Source of the DNA: Xiphophorus maculatus
Taxonomy: Eukaryota > Chordata > Actinopteri > Cyprinodontiformes > Poeciliidae
Length of the DNA: 64,000 bases
Direction of reading: 5' to 3'
Assembly (NCBI RefSeq): GCF_002775205.1
Contig: NC_036443.1
Location: forward strand, 13,465,373 to 13,529,372
Every line of letters begins with the position of its first letter. Positions within the stretch are counted from its first letter, which is position 1. The notes beneath the pieces were generated by a model. The model was not told where the DNA came from. It saw nothing but the letters and a program-made list of their open reading frames with translations, and did no database searches. Both the position numbers and the translations under genes were made by a program. Of this stretch, positions 1 to 13,000 are shown piece by piece.

Positions 1-1
1 C

Positions 2-3000
2 AGCGACGACCGCTCCCTCAATGTTTTTGTGAAGGACGACAACAAGCTGGTGTTCCATAGGCACCCTGTGGCGCAGAGCACGGACGCCATCCGGGGGCGT
101 GTTGGCTACACAAGGGGACTTCACGTATGGGAGATCAACTGGGCCATGCGTCAGAGGGGCACGCACGCGGTGGTTGGCGTTGGGACGAGCGACGCCCCTC
201 TGCATTCTGTGGGCTACACGGCTTTGGTGGGGAGCAACTCTGAATCCTGGGGCTGGGACCTGTGCAGAAGTAAACTCTACCACGATGGCAAGAACCTTCC
301 AGGAAAAACCTACCCGGCCTTCCTAGAGCCAGACGACACCTTCATAATACCAGACTCGCTCCTGGTGGTTTTGGACATGGACGAGGGCACTCTGGGTTAC
401 ATAGTGGATGGACATTATCTCGGAGTGGCTTTTAGAGGACTCAAAGGCAAGAAGCTGTACCCAATAGTGAGCGCCGTGTGGGGACACTGTGAAATACGAG
501 TCCGGTACATAAATGGACTTGATCGTAAGTATGAATTGTAAATGTTTCAACGTATTATGTTGCCATGAGCGACTGTGTGGCTGTATATGGAGATTTTATA
601 ACCAGAGGATTTATTGATGCTGTAAACTAAGGTCAAACAGTCCATGCCTTGTCTTCACATCAAAACAGGCTTCCTTGAAAGCACAGCAGGACTTTTATTT
701 GAAACCCTTCTTATGCACTGGTTATAGCTCAAAATTATCTGCAATGTGCTTTGCAGTTTGATCAGGTGAATTATTTATGTGATGCTTTCAGTGACTTGCT
801 GTTTCATCATGTCAGGGATTTGTGTGTCCTTATGAAAAAGGACTTTTCACTGTAAAGATTGGTCTTCAGGGGATCTGCCCTACTTTGTCACAAACTGTAC
901 TTTGGCTCCAGTAGTTGGTTGGGAAGCCTCCTGAATAGATGTTAGTGAAACATCAAGAGGTTCCTGGTTGTTCAGGATCAAAAACTGATGCTACTCAGTA
1001 TCACAGAGATTAAAGCAAGCACACTACAACTGGATTAATCCTATTTGCCCAGCTTTCTGGTCTGAAAACACTGGTGCACATTAGACCGTGTATTACCCAT
1101 CTGTCCCAAGTGCTTTGTACTCATTAGATTTTTATGTTTGACTCAGATCCCTTGACCTAGTTTTGTGCCTATGCAAGAAAAGCACCACAGATAATCTCTT
1201 ATTCACAAAACCAGTCTACAGTTTGAAGTGACAGTCTCTCTTTTAGCTGAAGAGCAGAGCTGATCCCACGCCTTAAGATGGAAACCATTTTCAGACTTGG
1301 CAATGCTCCCTATTCAGAGGTAGACTTGTAGCCGATGTGGCTCCAACACAGGCCTGCTTGAACTCTGATAAAAACCCACACCCTCTTAGCTGCAGTGAGT
1401 TTCTTCCTCCTCATCAGAACAATAGTTACCAAGTCTTTTATCTGACAGCTTGACTGATGCGTCCTACAGAAAGTTTGCAGCTGGAAAATCTACCTACTTC
1501 CTGGATAGATTTGGTAACTTGTGCCAAACATGGGGCACAATTTGCCTGTGTGGGCCCGACTCCTGCAGTGTGTACACACTGCATCCTTCCAATACTTTGT
1601 GTGTTTTGCCTCCTTGATGTTCATCTGACTGTATAAATCAAAGATTTTGCCCTTTTTTAAAAACTGTTTAGAACAAAGGAGATTCTCATTTCTAACCACT
1701 GGCTGCCATTTAAGCTTAGATTTCCTCTTTGGGTTTTTGTACATTTCTTACTCCCATCAATTTATAAGATAATTGTACTTCAAATAGTCTCGATTTTATT
1801 TGCAAGCAGGCATAGGGCAGGATAACAAGTATGATGTGATCTAATTTTATTTATAATTAAAACAATTATTCCCACATAAGCATATCAGTGTTCACAACTG
1901 GTGAGCGACTGATGCTGTGCAGGATTATTGTAAAACTAAAAGTATTGTACCAGGCTTTTATTTTATTTTTTAAGCTATTTTTAATCCATTTAACTGAGTA
2001 TAAACAAATGGAATCAAAATTTCAACCATTTTGGACATGAGATCAAAATGTGTGGGGACCTTGTGTTTGTTTTAGTTGGATGCTGAATCTACATGCCGCT
2101 AATTCCAATTAAAACACTAGGAGTACTAGGTTTTCGATTTCTCCCCAGACTTACTGAAACAGTGCCAAAAGAACCAACGACTCTTGATGGCTCAAATTAG
2201 CATCCATTCTTCAATTATAAATGTGGTCGTTGACCGTCAGGCCAGAAGGTAGGAGTGTGAATAGTCCATGTTGGGGGTGGGTATCTATGATACCAACAGG
2301 AGATCAGATCTCCTGTAGGTAATGCTCTTCAGTCTAGTTTTGAAGCAAGTGTTTTTGGAGAGATGTGACCTTTTGCAGCTGATGTTGTGCTGCATTATCC
2401 AGTCTAAGTCGAAGTCTAAGTCTAAGGAACAATTGTGCAACTGTGAGTTGCGTTGAGGCCATTACCAGGGTACGTAAGGGTACTTACAGTCCTTCAGGTC
2501 ATTTGGACTATCTCTAGACTGCATAGGAGTGTTGTCTACGTGGACTAACTCCAGCACTTCTAGTTTAAACAACCCAACTTTAACCAGAAGGATGGGTGAC
2601 TGCCTTCATGTCATTATGGTTCCTGTTCTGGTTCAGCTGCTTCAAACCTGAACTATTTTGATCCGCTGAATTTAACTTGCTCATAAGGAATGAAACAATG
2701 CCTTTTTTTCCCAGCCAGCTGACAGTTTTGTATGTTTTTTTTTTTCTTCTTTTTTTTATTTGAAACCTTGATGTAGTGCTTACAAAGCCAAGCAGGTTTC
2801 CAGTTTATTGTTCATACTGTAACTATTCTCATTGATTCTTATGTAGGTCACAGAAGGTAACAGTTGCTGACCAATTAAACGACAGTCCCTGCAAGCCGAT
2901 CCTTTTCCTCACCCATCTGCCTCTTTTGTCTTCCCCTAGCTGAACCTCTTTCGCTGATGGACCTATGCAGGCGTTCGGTGAGGGTGGCGTTAGGAAGAGA

Positions 3001-3067
3001 CCGGCTGAGTGAAATCCACAGACTTCCCCTGCCAGCCTCTCTCAAGAACTACCTGCTCTACCAATGA
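2..3067 (+). CDS. spsb1: SPRY domain and SOCS box protein 1 (3' part)
   Basis: Adaptor of a cullin-5 E3 ubiquitin ligase: the SPRY domain binds short peptide degrons in substrates such as iNOS and the SOCS box recruits elongin B/C (family knowledge). Two coding exons are visible, 2-534 and 2940-3067, joined by a GTAAGT donor and CCTAG acceptor; about 219 residues of a family length near 273. The first exon carries the SPRY core ([39 protein letters not shown]). The second encodes the SOCS box from [14 protein letters not shown] to a terminal YLLYQ and stop. The reading VRVALGR and the slc25a33 neighbour favour SPSB1 over SPSB4, although some SPRY residues ([17 protein letters not shown]) look SPSB4-like. 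The N-terminus lies left of the window. Confidence 0.93.
535..2939 (+). other. spsb1 last intron
   Basis: Intron between the SPRY exon and the SOCS-box exon. It is AT-rich with a T-rich tract near 2725-2760. I see no gene, no clear transposon and no long repeat, only a short CTAAGT-like tandem around 2403-2427. Confidence 0.7.
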
Positions 3068-3512
3068 CGAAGTTGACTGACGAAACACATTCTGCACTCC
3101 CTTGTTTCTTTCTCTGGGATCGTCCTTGGGTTCAACCCGTTTGGCAGCATTACTGAAGCCTCCAGGACTGATGTAGGCACCTGCGTGAATCAGCAAGTAC
3201 GCTTCTCTGTCGGTTGCAAAACTCCTCTCGAGTTTCTTATCCTGTTTTTATGACTCTTTTCAATTGTAATCTTTAACTTTGTAAAATCAGGAATCACTGA
3301 GTACTATGCACACACTGATCCAACTGATGCCCTGACAGTCACCGTGCTGGTGAACCACTTTTAGCTTGTAGGGTAATGTGGCATCTGCTGTGACCTCCAA
3401 GCTTGAGTTATGCATTCCTGTCTTTGTAGCCTTGGAAATCTGAATGAAATTGTGCTGAGACGACGCTGAGCCAAAAACACAGTAAACACAGTAGTGCACT
3501 GCTGTTATCTGG

Positions 3513-3526
3513 CCACAAGATGGCAG
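3513..3526 (+). promoter_or_regulatory. CTCF-like motif
   Basis: The bases CCACAAGATGGCAG match the vertebrate CTCF core (CCASYAGRKGGCRS) at all but one position. It lies just downstream of the spsb1 stop codon. A single motif match is weak evidence for occupancy. Confidence 0.3.
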
Positions 3527-3659
3527 TACACTCGCATCAGTCTCAAATTAAGCATTATAAAATTCTGGGTTTTAGAGCTGGTTTTTAAATATATTTGCAG
3601 TTCACATGACACAGGAAAGAGTTGATGACCATTTTATAGAGTTACTGGTGCTCTGAGTG

Positions 3660-3707
3660 CGTTTAAGAGCAGCACAGGGCACTCACTGCCTGTGCTGCTC
3701 TTAAACG
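3660..3707 (+). repeat. Perfect 19-bp inverted repeat (hairpin)
   Basis: Arms 3660-3678 and 3689-3707 are exact reverse complements, separated by a 10-base loop. It lies about 600 bases after the spsb1 stop, so it is probably transcribed in the 3' UTR. The stem has no mismatch or bulge, which argues against an ordinary microRNA precursor and for a recent snap-back duplication or a selected RNA stem. Confidence 0.8.
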
Positions 3708-4581
3708 GTCTCTCTGTAACATGGATGTATCCGCTCAGCTGCTGCGGTGCAGAAACATCATCAGCAGTCTTCTACAGAAAGATAATGTCACTGTGATTCT
3801 TTGTAGCATGCACCTGCAGGAAACTCTTCTCAACAAACTACTTTTTATCATTTTTGTCACTCCTTGTTTTTATTAGTGCAGTAGTTCTTGACCATGTGCT
3901 GTTGAGGCCCAAGAGCATTTTTTTTTAAATTTATAATCTCCATGTTTGAGCACTGATTTGCACATATTAAAACAAAGAAAGGAGGAAAAAAGAACATGTA
4001 AATGTTTGCTGACTCTTGGGGCCCCACTGGCAGAAAACCATGAACCATGATGTCTTGTTTGTCTATGAAGTGTAAAGCTGGGGGCCAGGGGTTTTTGGAA
4101 GCTGGCTTTGTAGATGCCTGACTTGATAAACTTTGGTTTTAAAGCACCACATTAACAGAAAGCGACAATCTACAGAGTGCTGCACAAATGTAATGGAAGT
4201 AGGTCAGATTGCCAACAGTTTGTCAAATGCCATATCATAAACTTGTATGTTTTTAAATGTGTATAAGTGGTACACCCTACTTTTCCTTGCTTGCTTCCAC
4301 TTGATTTGTATTACTTTGTGTAAATTTGTTTGTAAGTATCTATTAAAGATTATTTCACATTGTCTGTGGTGTTCATTTTCTTATTGGATCAGACTTGTTA
4401 TTCTGCCTGCTCAGGCTGTTCTGTCGAATATAGCAAATTCTATCTAAAAGTGATTTCTAGTATTCGGCTACAGGCGACAGTGGTGCAGTTAGCAGCACTC
4501 TTCTTCCAGCCCATGTTTGTCCCACAGCCCAAAAACATGGCTGTGCTTTGTTCAAATTGTGTTGTTAGCCTTTATCTAGTG

Positions 4582-4801
4582 CAGGAGTGTCGAACTCCAA
4601 TCCTCAAGGGCCACTGTCCTGCAACTTTTAGATGCGTCTCTGCTGCACCACACCTGAACAGAATAATTAGGTCATTAGCAAGGCTCTGGAGAACTGATCT
4701 ACACAAGGAGGAGGTAATTAAGCCATTTCATTCCAGTGTTTTGTACCTGTGGCACATCTAAAAACTGCAGGACCCTTGAGGACTGGAGTTTGACACCTGT
4801 G
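4582..4801. mobile_element. hAT-type MITE, 220 bp
   Basis: Long terminal inverted repeats: the left end begins CAGGAGTGTCGAACTCC and the right end, read in reverse complement, CACAGGTGTCAAACTCC; pairing continues through the 'CCTCAAGGG' and 'CTGCA' blocks to nearly half the element. Flanks 4574-4581 (atctagtg) and 4802-4809 (gtctagtg) agree at 7 of 8 bases, an 8-bp target-site duplication as expected for hAT. No coding capacity. It sits in the 3' UTR or flank of spsb1. Broken ends of the same family occur near 19.9 and 33.8 kb. Confidence 0.85.
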
Positions 4802-5745
4802 GTCTAGTGGAATGTCAAAGTGGAAGAGCTGCAGTGTGATATCAATGGTGACGGTAAACTCAGGGTTATTTGTGTGTTCTGTTTTGCATCCATTGTGCTG
4901 TGTAAAAAGAATTGGCCCTCATTAATTTCTCCTACAGTTTTCATCTGAGTTGAATGGTGTTCTTATGAACAAACTGTCCTGCATCATCAGGCTCCTCCCG
5001 CACAAGGTGTGTTTTCAATCTTTCTGCCCCATTAGCTTGAGTCAACGTCATGCCGGTGGTTACTTCAGGTTCAGTTTTCTTTCTTTCTTCTAACCACTGA
5101 ACAAAGAGATGGTAAATGGAGTAGCTAAATATAAATCTACCACATATGTTTCTGTTTAGCAGCTTTGGCTATAAAATTTTAGTTATAACCTTTCCTCAGA
5201 ACTACAATGAATCTGAAAGTTGAAAAAAATCCCTGTGAAGATCTTTAGAAAAAAGGCCAATTTCTGAAACCAATTGTATGCTTCTGCCCTCTTTTGGCGG
5301 ATTTAGATATTACAAGTTTCTGGTACTTTTAAAATGGTTGCAGGAAAAGTAGTTATGACACACAAAGGCCTTATTTGGGTCTTTTGTATTGAGTTCAATG
5401 TAAAAAAAACAAAACAATTCTGATTATTTTGTAAATGCATAACAATAAAATTGTCTTATATTGAAAACCCTACTGTGAAAATGTATGAATTGTTTTAATG
5501 GTTTTCTAGATTTAATCAGTACTATGTTGAAATAATAATTTATAAATGAAGACTTCCCCCCCATGTATTAAAAGTAAATATGAAATCCTGCCATGAAAAG
5601 AATTTGATTATTTATTTTGTCCATCCATATTACTAAGTATATTTCAAATAATTGTTAAAATGCACTGAAAATTACTTGTGAACATTTTTGTAATGCGTAC
5701 CTCTTAAATAAGCCATATTTTATATATATATATTTTTAGTTGAGC

Positions 5746-5751
5746 AATAAA
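5746..5751 (+). promoter_or_regulatory. Candidate spsb1 poly(A) signal
   Basis: AATAAA at 5746-5751, with another at 5444-5449. Either could end a 2.4-2.7 kb spsb1 3' UTR. The choice is inference. Confidence 0.4.
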
Positions 5752-6854
5752 CTTTTGTTAAAAGCGTCAACTTAACAGTTCAGTTTTAAACAGAAAAATG
5801 TTCTGACTTGTATTTCGTATCTGGCTTTAAACAAATAACTTGATTGATCTTGGATGTCTTGCATAAGACCAGTTTTTCTGAAATTGAAAAAGATAAATTA
5901 AATAATGTAGAAGGAAGTACATACAGATCACCAAAAAGTAGTTTTATTCAATTTTTTGTCACTACAAGTTGCCAGTTTTATGAGCCACAGTCTTGCTCTT
6001 CGTGATGACTCCACGCAGCGGCAGGTTTCAAATATACTTTTTGAAGGAGGCTGTGGGAAGGAAAAGAGTCTGACTTTAAAGTCTCCGTCTGTCTAACATC
6101 TGCCACAAAACATTCAATTTGGTTGGATGTGCATGCAAAAATGGTACACCATCTCTTGAGCTCCAGTAAGTGAAATCATTTCCCTGCGTAATTAGAACAA
6201 CCAAACAATTCAGAGACTGTTGAGAAAATGAATCACTAGACGGCAAGCAATCTGTCCATAAATAGCGCGGAGCTGTGCGAGTGTCAGCGAGATGTGACGC
6301 CTCAGTTTATGGCAGAAGGGAGCTCTGCTGGGCACCAAAGCACGTCACTGGCCTGGAGACATAACCGTTACGTAATTACATGTGATTCACTATCTCTGCG
6401 GTGTGGTTTACTTTGTTTGCAGGTTCAAACACACAGAAAACTGCAGAATATCAAAACTGGGACAAGTTTAAACCCATAAAATTTTGATATTGATTGGTAT
6501 GAGCACATTATTATGTTTTTTGTTTTATTTATTTGGTATATTTATTTTTGATATTTGGCTCATTAGATTTTTTTTTGTGTGTGTTTATAATGTAAAGCAC
6601 TTTGAACTGCCTTGTTGATGAAATGTGCTATACAAATAATGTCCTGTTTGAAATAATCCAAGCATGAGATATGAGCTATCCTGGATACTAGCAGATGATA
6701 CGATATTCTTCATAGAGGTGGTCGAGTTCAGGCTTATAAATGAGGAGGAATGTCATCAGTCAAGTCTGGATCAGAGTAGATCTGCAGCTCAAGTTGAAAG
6801 GAGTCAAGTTTGGGAATATGATCCTACGTCCCAGAAATGTTTGATCAGCATCTG

Positions 6855-6937
6855 GGTTTCTCTGCTCGATCAGTGACCCATGCAACCTGATCCCAGATAA
6901 GCGGAAGATGACGGATCAAGAAATCTGTGCCGATTTT
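6855..6937 (+). repeat. 83-bp direct repeat, copy 1
   Basis: Matches 8896-8978 in the same orientation at 81 of 83 bases. The segment contains 'cagataagcggaaga', which resembles the 'gataagcggcagaag' end of a widespread fish repeat. Confidence 0.85.
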
Positions 6938-7946
6938 GGAATAAAAGATGTATTATTCAATAAAAAGAGTATCCAGATATCCATTAAGTTGAATACATGG
7001 GTTAATAGGTATTATTGAAGGCGAGGAGCAGTCAGCTGTTCTCGGTTTCTGCTACATCATTGTGTCCCGTCTGTGACAGTTTTACACAGAGATTTTAATC
7101 CGTGCATTTGTTCATCTTTTTACATAAGGCTCAGGATTAGGAACAGCAGCTGGCAACCAAAAAATTAAAAGCAGGCAGATTTCGTGAAGCTGGATGTAAC
7201 TGAAATGATCAACAGCAAAAGTTGTGACGCAAAACCGAAATAAAGTTAGGGTTTAACAGTTTAACGCAAAGTAAAGGCAGATGTGCATTGAGCGTCTGGT
7301 CACTTGGTGTCAGTATTTCCAAAACCTGAAAACCTTTAACAATAAAGGTTGTTGCTTGATTGGCATTTTATAATTGTATCTGATTTCAAGCACAGCAAAT
7401 ACTTGGCCTGGTTTCTGCTTTTGTTGACAGAAACTGGTCAAGCTTCTCAGTGTAAACACATGCAACAAACAGGAGGAAGAAGTCGCCTCCTCTGCTCGTC
7501 TCTGTCGAATCAGATCACAGTTTGAACACACACCCATAAACACACACCCCTATCACGTTTATTCTACAGAACGAGAGCTACGTGCTTCTTAAATGTAGCA
7601 CATCAGCGACATAAATACCAAAATAGAGCAGCTGTACCTAATGTCAGAGGTGCAACAATTTACACAAGTTTAAATTAGACCTGATGGCACGACTGCAGGA
7701 AAGTGCACCTGTTGTTACATAATGTAAGTCGCTGCTCCTTATAAAAGAATATACAAACATAATCCAGCACTACTTTATTGAGCAAAATAAACCATGTTTT
7801 TCGCATCAACACCCTGTTATTGGCTGCCAACAAAAACACGGTCATAATTTTAAACAGCTGAACATGCAAGTGCGTCTTGTTTGACGAGATGTTTTGGAAC
7901 AATAACACGGGTGCTGCTGGGACAAACGCTGAGGGTTTGTCACAGC

Positions 7947-7975
7947 AGGAATGAAGTCAAGGTGACTTCATTCCT
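7947..7975 (+). repeat. 13-bp hairpin with 3-base loop
   Basis: Bases 7947-7959 and 7963-7975 are exact reverse complements around the loop AGG. Nearly perfect palindrome; no gene context. Confidence 0.75.
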
Positions 7976-8834
7976 TTCCTATCAGCAAATATCCTTCATT
8001 GTTTTAGTGGATACACTGTAGGAGAAAATGGACTATAATGTAAGATTTTACACATATAGATGCAACATTTCATGGTCTGTGTTCATATGCTGACCTTCTG
8101 TCATAATAGGGGAGTTTGTTTTGCCTTTTCTTCTTATCTCCCTACTAATTCCAGGTAAACAGGTTAATGGAAGATTTCTAGCAGCTATTATGTCAGCAGG
8201 AAGTAAGGGTACAAGATAAGCATATAGTTCAGCATGTCCTGCATGTTGTTGTTCTAGTAGCTTATTTTATGTCTCAGGATATTGCATATAAATTTACATT
8301 AGAGCACTATTTTTGCTGCACATCTTTCCATGTATTAATGGGAACAACCCAGAGTTAGGTTCAGTGCAGCAGCTTTCAACCTGGCATTGGTGATGGTTTG
8401 AGGGTACATTAGTGCACATAGCGTGGGTATCCCATCTGTGAATGTAACATCAGCCAGCTGTTGCTTTGCCTCAGCCTTCATTAGACACACATGTGATTAT
8501 TGAAGTACAGTTATATACCATTTTTCTCACTTTATACACCAATTATTTACTTTTTTGTAAGCAATCACAGATTAATTCAAATTCAAAAATACTTTATTTA
8601 TTTCAAAGGGAAATTAAATATTGTTGTAACTCATTAATAGAGATTATTCAAAGAGTTATTGTAGATGGTGATGGCTGTTGGCAGGAAAGATCTCTTTTAG
8701 CGGTCTGTAGTAAGAGCAGCATGGGTTTTATTGCAGCAAAGCACAGACCAAATATGAAGTTCAAAAACAATTTGTTGATTTATTATCAGGAATAATAAAT
8801 ATTCCTTATTTATTAAGAAATAATTAACTCCTTA

Positions 8835-8880
8835 ACCCTCCTGTTATGTTGCGGGTCAAATTGACCCGTTTTAAAGTTTA
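8835..8880 (+). mobile_element. End of a dispersed fish DNA repeat (CCCTCCTGTTA type)
   Basis: The sequence starting ACCCTCCTGTTATGTTGCGG and containing the palindrome GGGTCAAATTGACCC is a common terminal sequence of non-autonomous elements in teleosts (recognised from memory). No partner end is visible close by. Confidence 0.5.
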
Positions 8881-8895
8881 AAAATACTTAGTGTT

Positions 8896-8978
8896 GGTTT
8901 CTCTGCTCGATCAGTGACCCATGCAACCTGATCCCAGATAAGCGGAAGACGACGGATCAAGAACTCTGTGCCGATTTT
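8896..8978 (+). repeat. 83-bp direct repeat, copy 2
   Basis: Second copy of 6855-6937, two mismatches. It is followed at once by an AT microsatellite (8979-9001). Confidence 0.85.
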
Positions 8979-9001
8979 ATATATATATATATATATATAT
9001 T
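8979..9001. repeat. AT dinucleotide microsatellite
   Basis: About eleven AT units. Confidence 0.9.
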
Positions 9002-9769
9002 AAGCTTGCTTAATTTATTCTTCAGTAATTTCTTGGGAGGTTAATTTTAATTCTACTTAAGTACAAATGTGTTGAAATACTGTTCTTACTGAAGTGTAAC
9101 TTCACTAGTACTACGCTAACCAACCTCTGTGTATGAGTGACTGCTTTCCTGTTCACTCTTTTACGAAACTATCAGCATAAAGCATACTGCTGCAGACACC
9201 CTGCTGTGTTAGAGATGGCCGATGCAGCCATGGTGGTCGTCCGTTTCATTTATGAAAGACGGCCGGGCCGGCAGTATCCCAGGGTCCAACACTGTGCTTA
9301 AAAACGTGCATTATAATGAATGCATGTTTTACTAGCATTGTAAGTATGAAACTCTTAGGGTGGTATGAAGTGTGGCACTTTAATATTGTCATATTTTTAT
9401 TAAAGTATACAATACTCAAATATTTAAAAATTCTGCAGCTATAATATATTTTTTTTGGATGGGGGCAACATGGAGCCATCTCACATGGGACGTTTTAAAC
9501 TTGAGTAAGATTCTTCTTCTGTTTTTTCTTGTTGTTGTTGTAGTTTTGGAAAAGGCACCAAAAATGGCCCTTGCCCATGGGTCCTTATCTTTCTAAACCC
9601 GGCCCTGAAGGTGGCAACACTAATTATAAGTACAATGCTCGTATTGAGCCTGCTTTATTTTTGCTCTAATGCTGCTCAAGGTCAGCAGTTCAAAGTATTG
9701 CCCGGTTGTTGTTTTTTTTTAAGTTGTGTTAGTGTTCGTGGTTTAATTGTGCAACACTTTTGAAAAAAA

Positions 9770-10043
9770 AAAAAGGCCAAGGAGACACGGAGAGGAGCAC
9801 ATGTGTCCACGTCAGAGCCGACACCCCCGTCCGTCCCTTTTACGTAGATGGAACGGAACCGGGCAGCACGGCTGTCCGCTGACAGATCCAAAAACGCCGG
9901 CGACGGTGTCGGACACGCAGATACAAATGACCTGCTGAGCACCGGTGACCGAAACTCCGTCCCCGTCTCTCTTCCTGCGGCTCAACGCGGTTTCTACTCG
10001 GACCCCAGCGGCAACATGGTGGCTAATTGAACCAACGGGAAAG
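9770..10043 (+). promoter_or_regulatory. CpG-rich promoter and 5' UTR of slc25a33
   Basis: GC- and CpG-rich stretch in AT-rich surroundings, ending at the slc25a33 start codon. Overlapping open frames on both strands here are a composition effect. The transcription start cannot be placed. Confidence 0.5.
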
Positions 10044-13000
10044 ATGGCCCAGAAGGACACTCTGCTGCATCTCTTCGCCGGGGGGTAAGTCAATTCAAGG
10101 TTATGTAAACCGAAAATATGTGAACGTTATTTTAAATATTATACTTGTTTGGATCCGACACGGGTTTTTTTTTAATTTTATTCCTACGATCGTGTTAAAT
10201 CCAGCTAGCTCCTGTTAGCACAGCGCAACCTCTCGAGTGCCGTCAATGTCTTTCTTTATTTTATTCTTTAATTCGGGGACCGACTGATTATTTAGTAAGG
10301 TAAATGGTTTAAAGGACGATTAAGTTATGTGGGGAAAGCTGTGAACTTAAGTTTTAGGACTTCATTAAGGTCGTGGTGGACAATGACCGGCCGGCGCAAT
10401 CTCCCCAGAAACCCTCTCCATGCGGAAGTTTGCTAATCTTCCGCCGCTAATGTTGCCCGAGATGCGCCAGCTAGCTTCTCGACGACCGACAGTCTTATTC
10501 CAACAATTTACTGTCAGTTTAGAGGTGAAACAACAGCTCAACGGGTTTCGTAATGACGCGGTTTGGTTGACTGTTTTACCCTCGTTGTCAATGTGGCCGC
10601 ATTTATAGCTAGCTGTTATAGCTAGCTGTTAGCATCAACATGTCCTTCACTGCGTTATGTAAGCAGCCGCTGCTCTGACTGGACGGTGACGACAATCCTT
10701 AACACGCAATGTTTGCGTTTCAAAACTGCACATTACCAACACAATAAGCAGCTTGAATTGCATAATAAAAGCCACAGTTGGAGGAGGAATTATTTTTAAT
10801 CCCGTCCTGTTAATGGCGCCATTTAACGTTTCAGTTTTAGTTTCACATTAGACGTTTACAGTAAAATCAGGATTGTCAGTGTCATGGGTAGCGACTGTAC
10901 TAAATCTTAATCTGTTGTCAAAAGGTTGAAGCTTTTACTAAATCTGAAAAGAGATGACAAGTTGATATATGGGTTATTAGGAGAATTGGAAGGTGAACTG
11001 CACTTGATGAACAGAGATGGTTTCATTAACTTTGCCTGTTTTGAAGATGAGATGTAACAAAATGACCGAATTACAAACATTTTAACAAAATAAAAAAACA
11101 TTTAGTTCAGTTTAGACAGCAATTTCTTCTAGCAATGTATTTCATGTTTTTTTCTTTTTAAGTTATAACTTCAAAGTTCTGGAAACATGTCTGTCATGTT
11201 GTTATTGTGGTTTAAAGGTTTTCTATGTGATAATAGACCTCTTTTTCTCAAAAAGCAGAGTAATTTTACTCTCCTATGCTACCCAGAGAAGGAGGAGGAG
11301 AAAATGACTAAAAAGCAGGAGCACAGGGATTTGCCACCAGGATATTACTGTATTCTTGTCACTGGGAGAGAAAATCATGCGCTCCAGGAAACGACACATT
11401 TTTAATGCTCACAATTGTGAACTTGGTTCTAACCTCTGACCGAAAACAAAATTGTTTCATGGGCACAAAAATCATAGCTGCTTGTTGATGTCCAAAGAGA
11501 CGGCTAGCATACACATGCGGGTGGGTAAAGGTAATGACATTCATACCATATATACTTTTTAGCCAGACAGTAGTGTGGATTTGAAGTTTTTTTTTTTTTT
11601 TTTTTAATTTTTGAAACGGTCTGTTTTGAAAATATGAGTAGTCTAGGTGTCGGTACCGTTCATCGCTCTCATTAAGGTAATGCTCTATTTTAAAACTATC
11701 ACAGGTGTACAATAGGGTGTTGGCCAGAGGATGATACCCAAACTGGTTAACTATCTAAAACCAGCACGTTATACTGGTACCCTACAAGGAACAGGACAGT
11801 GAAGCAGTATAAGATGACGTAGACTTAAAAGGTTTGCTTGACATCTACCACTGCTTCTTTTTAAGCGTATGTAAAATTAGTAATGACTGAATGGCATAGA
11901 TAACATTATTATTATTATTATTATAGTACTGGCCTTTTCTGGATCTGAAGGACACAAAATGATTAGACTGTGCTTTCAAACTGTTTAATTTTCACTTTAG
12001 TCTTGAAGGAACTGGTTTGAAATTCATTGGTTTCTTATCTAAATAACATTTTGATTTGAAGCCCCGTGTCATTGCCCTGGCTCAACTTGTTAGCTGCATG
12101 CAGAGTTACTTCCCTGTTGTGATCATTGTTCATGCCCGCAACAATTCAGCATACCTGCTAGTGTTTGGTTTTGTCAGAATTGCCAGGTAGTGAGGAAAAT
12201 GTGCACAGTTCTGGTAGTTAAAGACTAAAGGTCAGGCCGTTATGTAGTTGTTTCATGAATAAAATTTCAAAAGCTCTAATATTCTGCCAATAAGCAATTA
12301 ATACTTGGTTCTAAATTTATTATTCTTTACTTTTGCTTAAGTCTACATCAAAATAACATTATAAGCAGTAGGAAAATGAACTTTTTATTTTTTTATTTTT
12401 ACGTAAATACTGTAGGAAAGCTCTGTACTTGCATAATAATCTCATACCAGCGTACGCCTTACGAAAAATGTAATAAGTTTTAATTGCTCCTTGAAGGATT
12501 AATAACAGAGTAACTGGATTCCAGTGACGAGATAATTGGGTCAGTCGTTACTTTTCCCAAGATATTTGACTTTGTCCTTCAGACATGACACAGCAGAGAG
12601 GCTTAGTGTAATAAGCTCTGGTCTGCTAAACTTGCTGCTGGTGAGGTTATACTGTTTGTTAAAGACGTTCTGCTTTATTAACCAGTTGAATAACTTTGAA
12701 ATGTTGCACTTAAAAGGCCTTCCCTCAGGAAGAAGCTTCTTTTTTATGTGCAATTAGGATGTCTGAGTTGAAGAACCGTGTCGGCCAGATGTGTTTTGTC
12801 CACTCGGAATAATTTCCACTGCGGATTGAGGAAACTGCTTTAGACCGTAATTGTTCATTGGTCTCCTGGCCTGTAGCTCTTCAGCTGCGCGTTGATGGAA
12901 AAACACTCCTCAGTGAAAGCTAATAAGTCACATCCAATGGCAACAGAAGCTGCATACTTGGTTTTTATCTTCACGTCTCAAAGCTTGCCGAGTTCCTAAC

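Larger units (their letters stand above)
5775..9770. other. Intergenic region, spsb1 to slc25a33
   Basis: No supported gene. It holds an 83-bp direct repeat pair (6855-6937 and 8896-8978), a hairpin at 7947-7975, a fragment of a common fish repeat at 8835-8880 and an AT microsatellite at 8979-9001. Short open frames here lack homology or splice context. Confidence 0.7.

Noticed and set aside
1-534. Call of SPSB4 for the first gene
   Set aside because: Some SPRY residues resemble SPSB4, but the SOCS-box reading and the neighbouring slc25a33 (not slc25a36) fit SPSB1.
9682-10093. Open frames on both strands over the slc25a33 promoter
   Set aside because: CpG-rich sequence with few stops; no splice partners and no homology.
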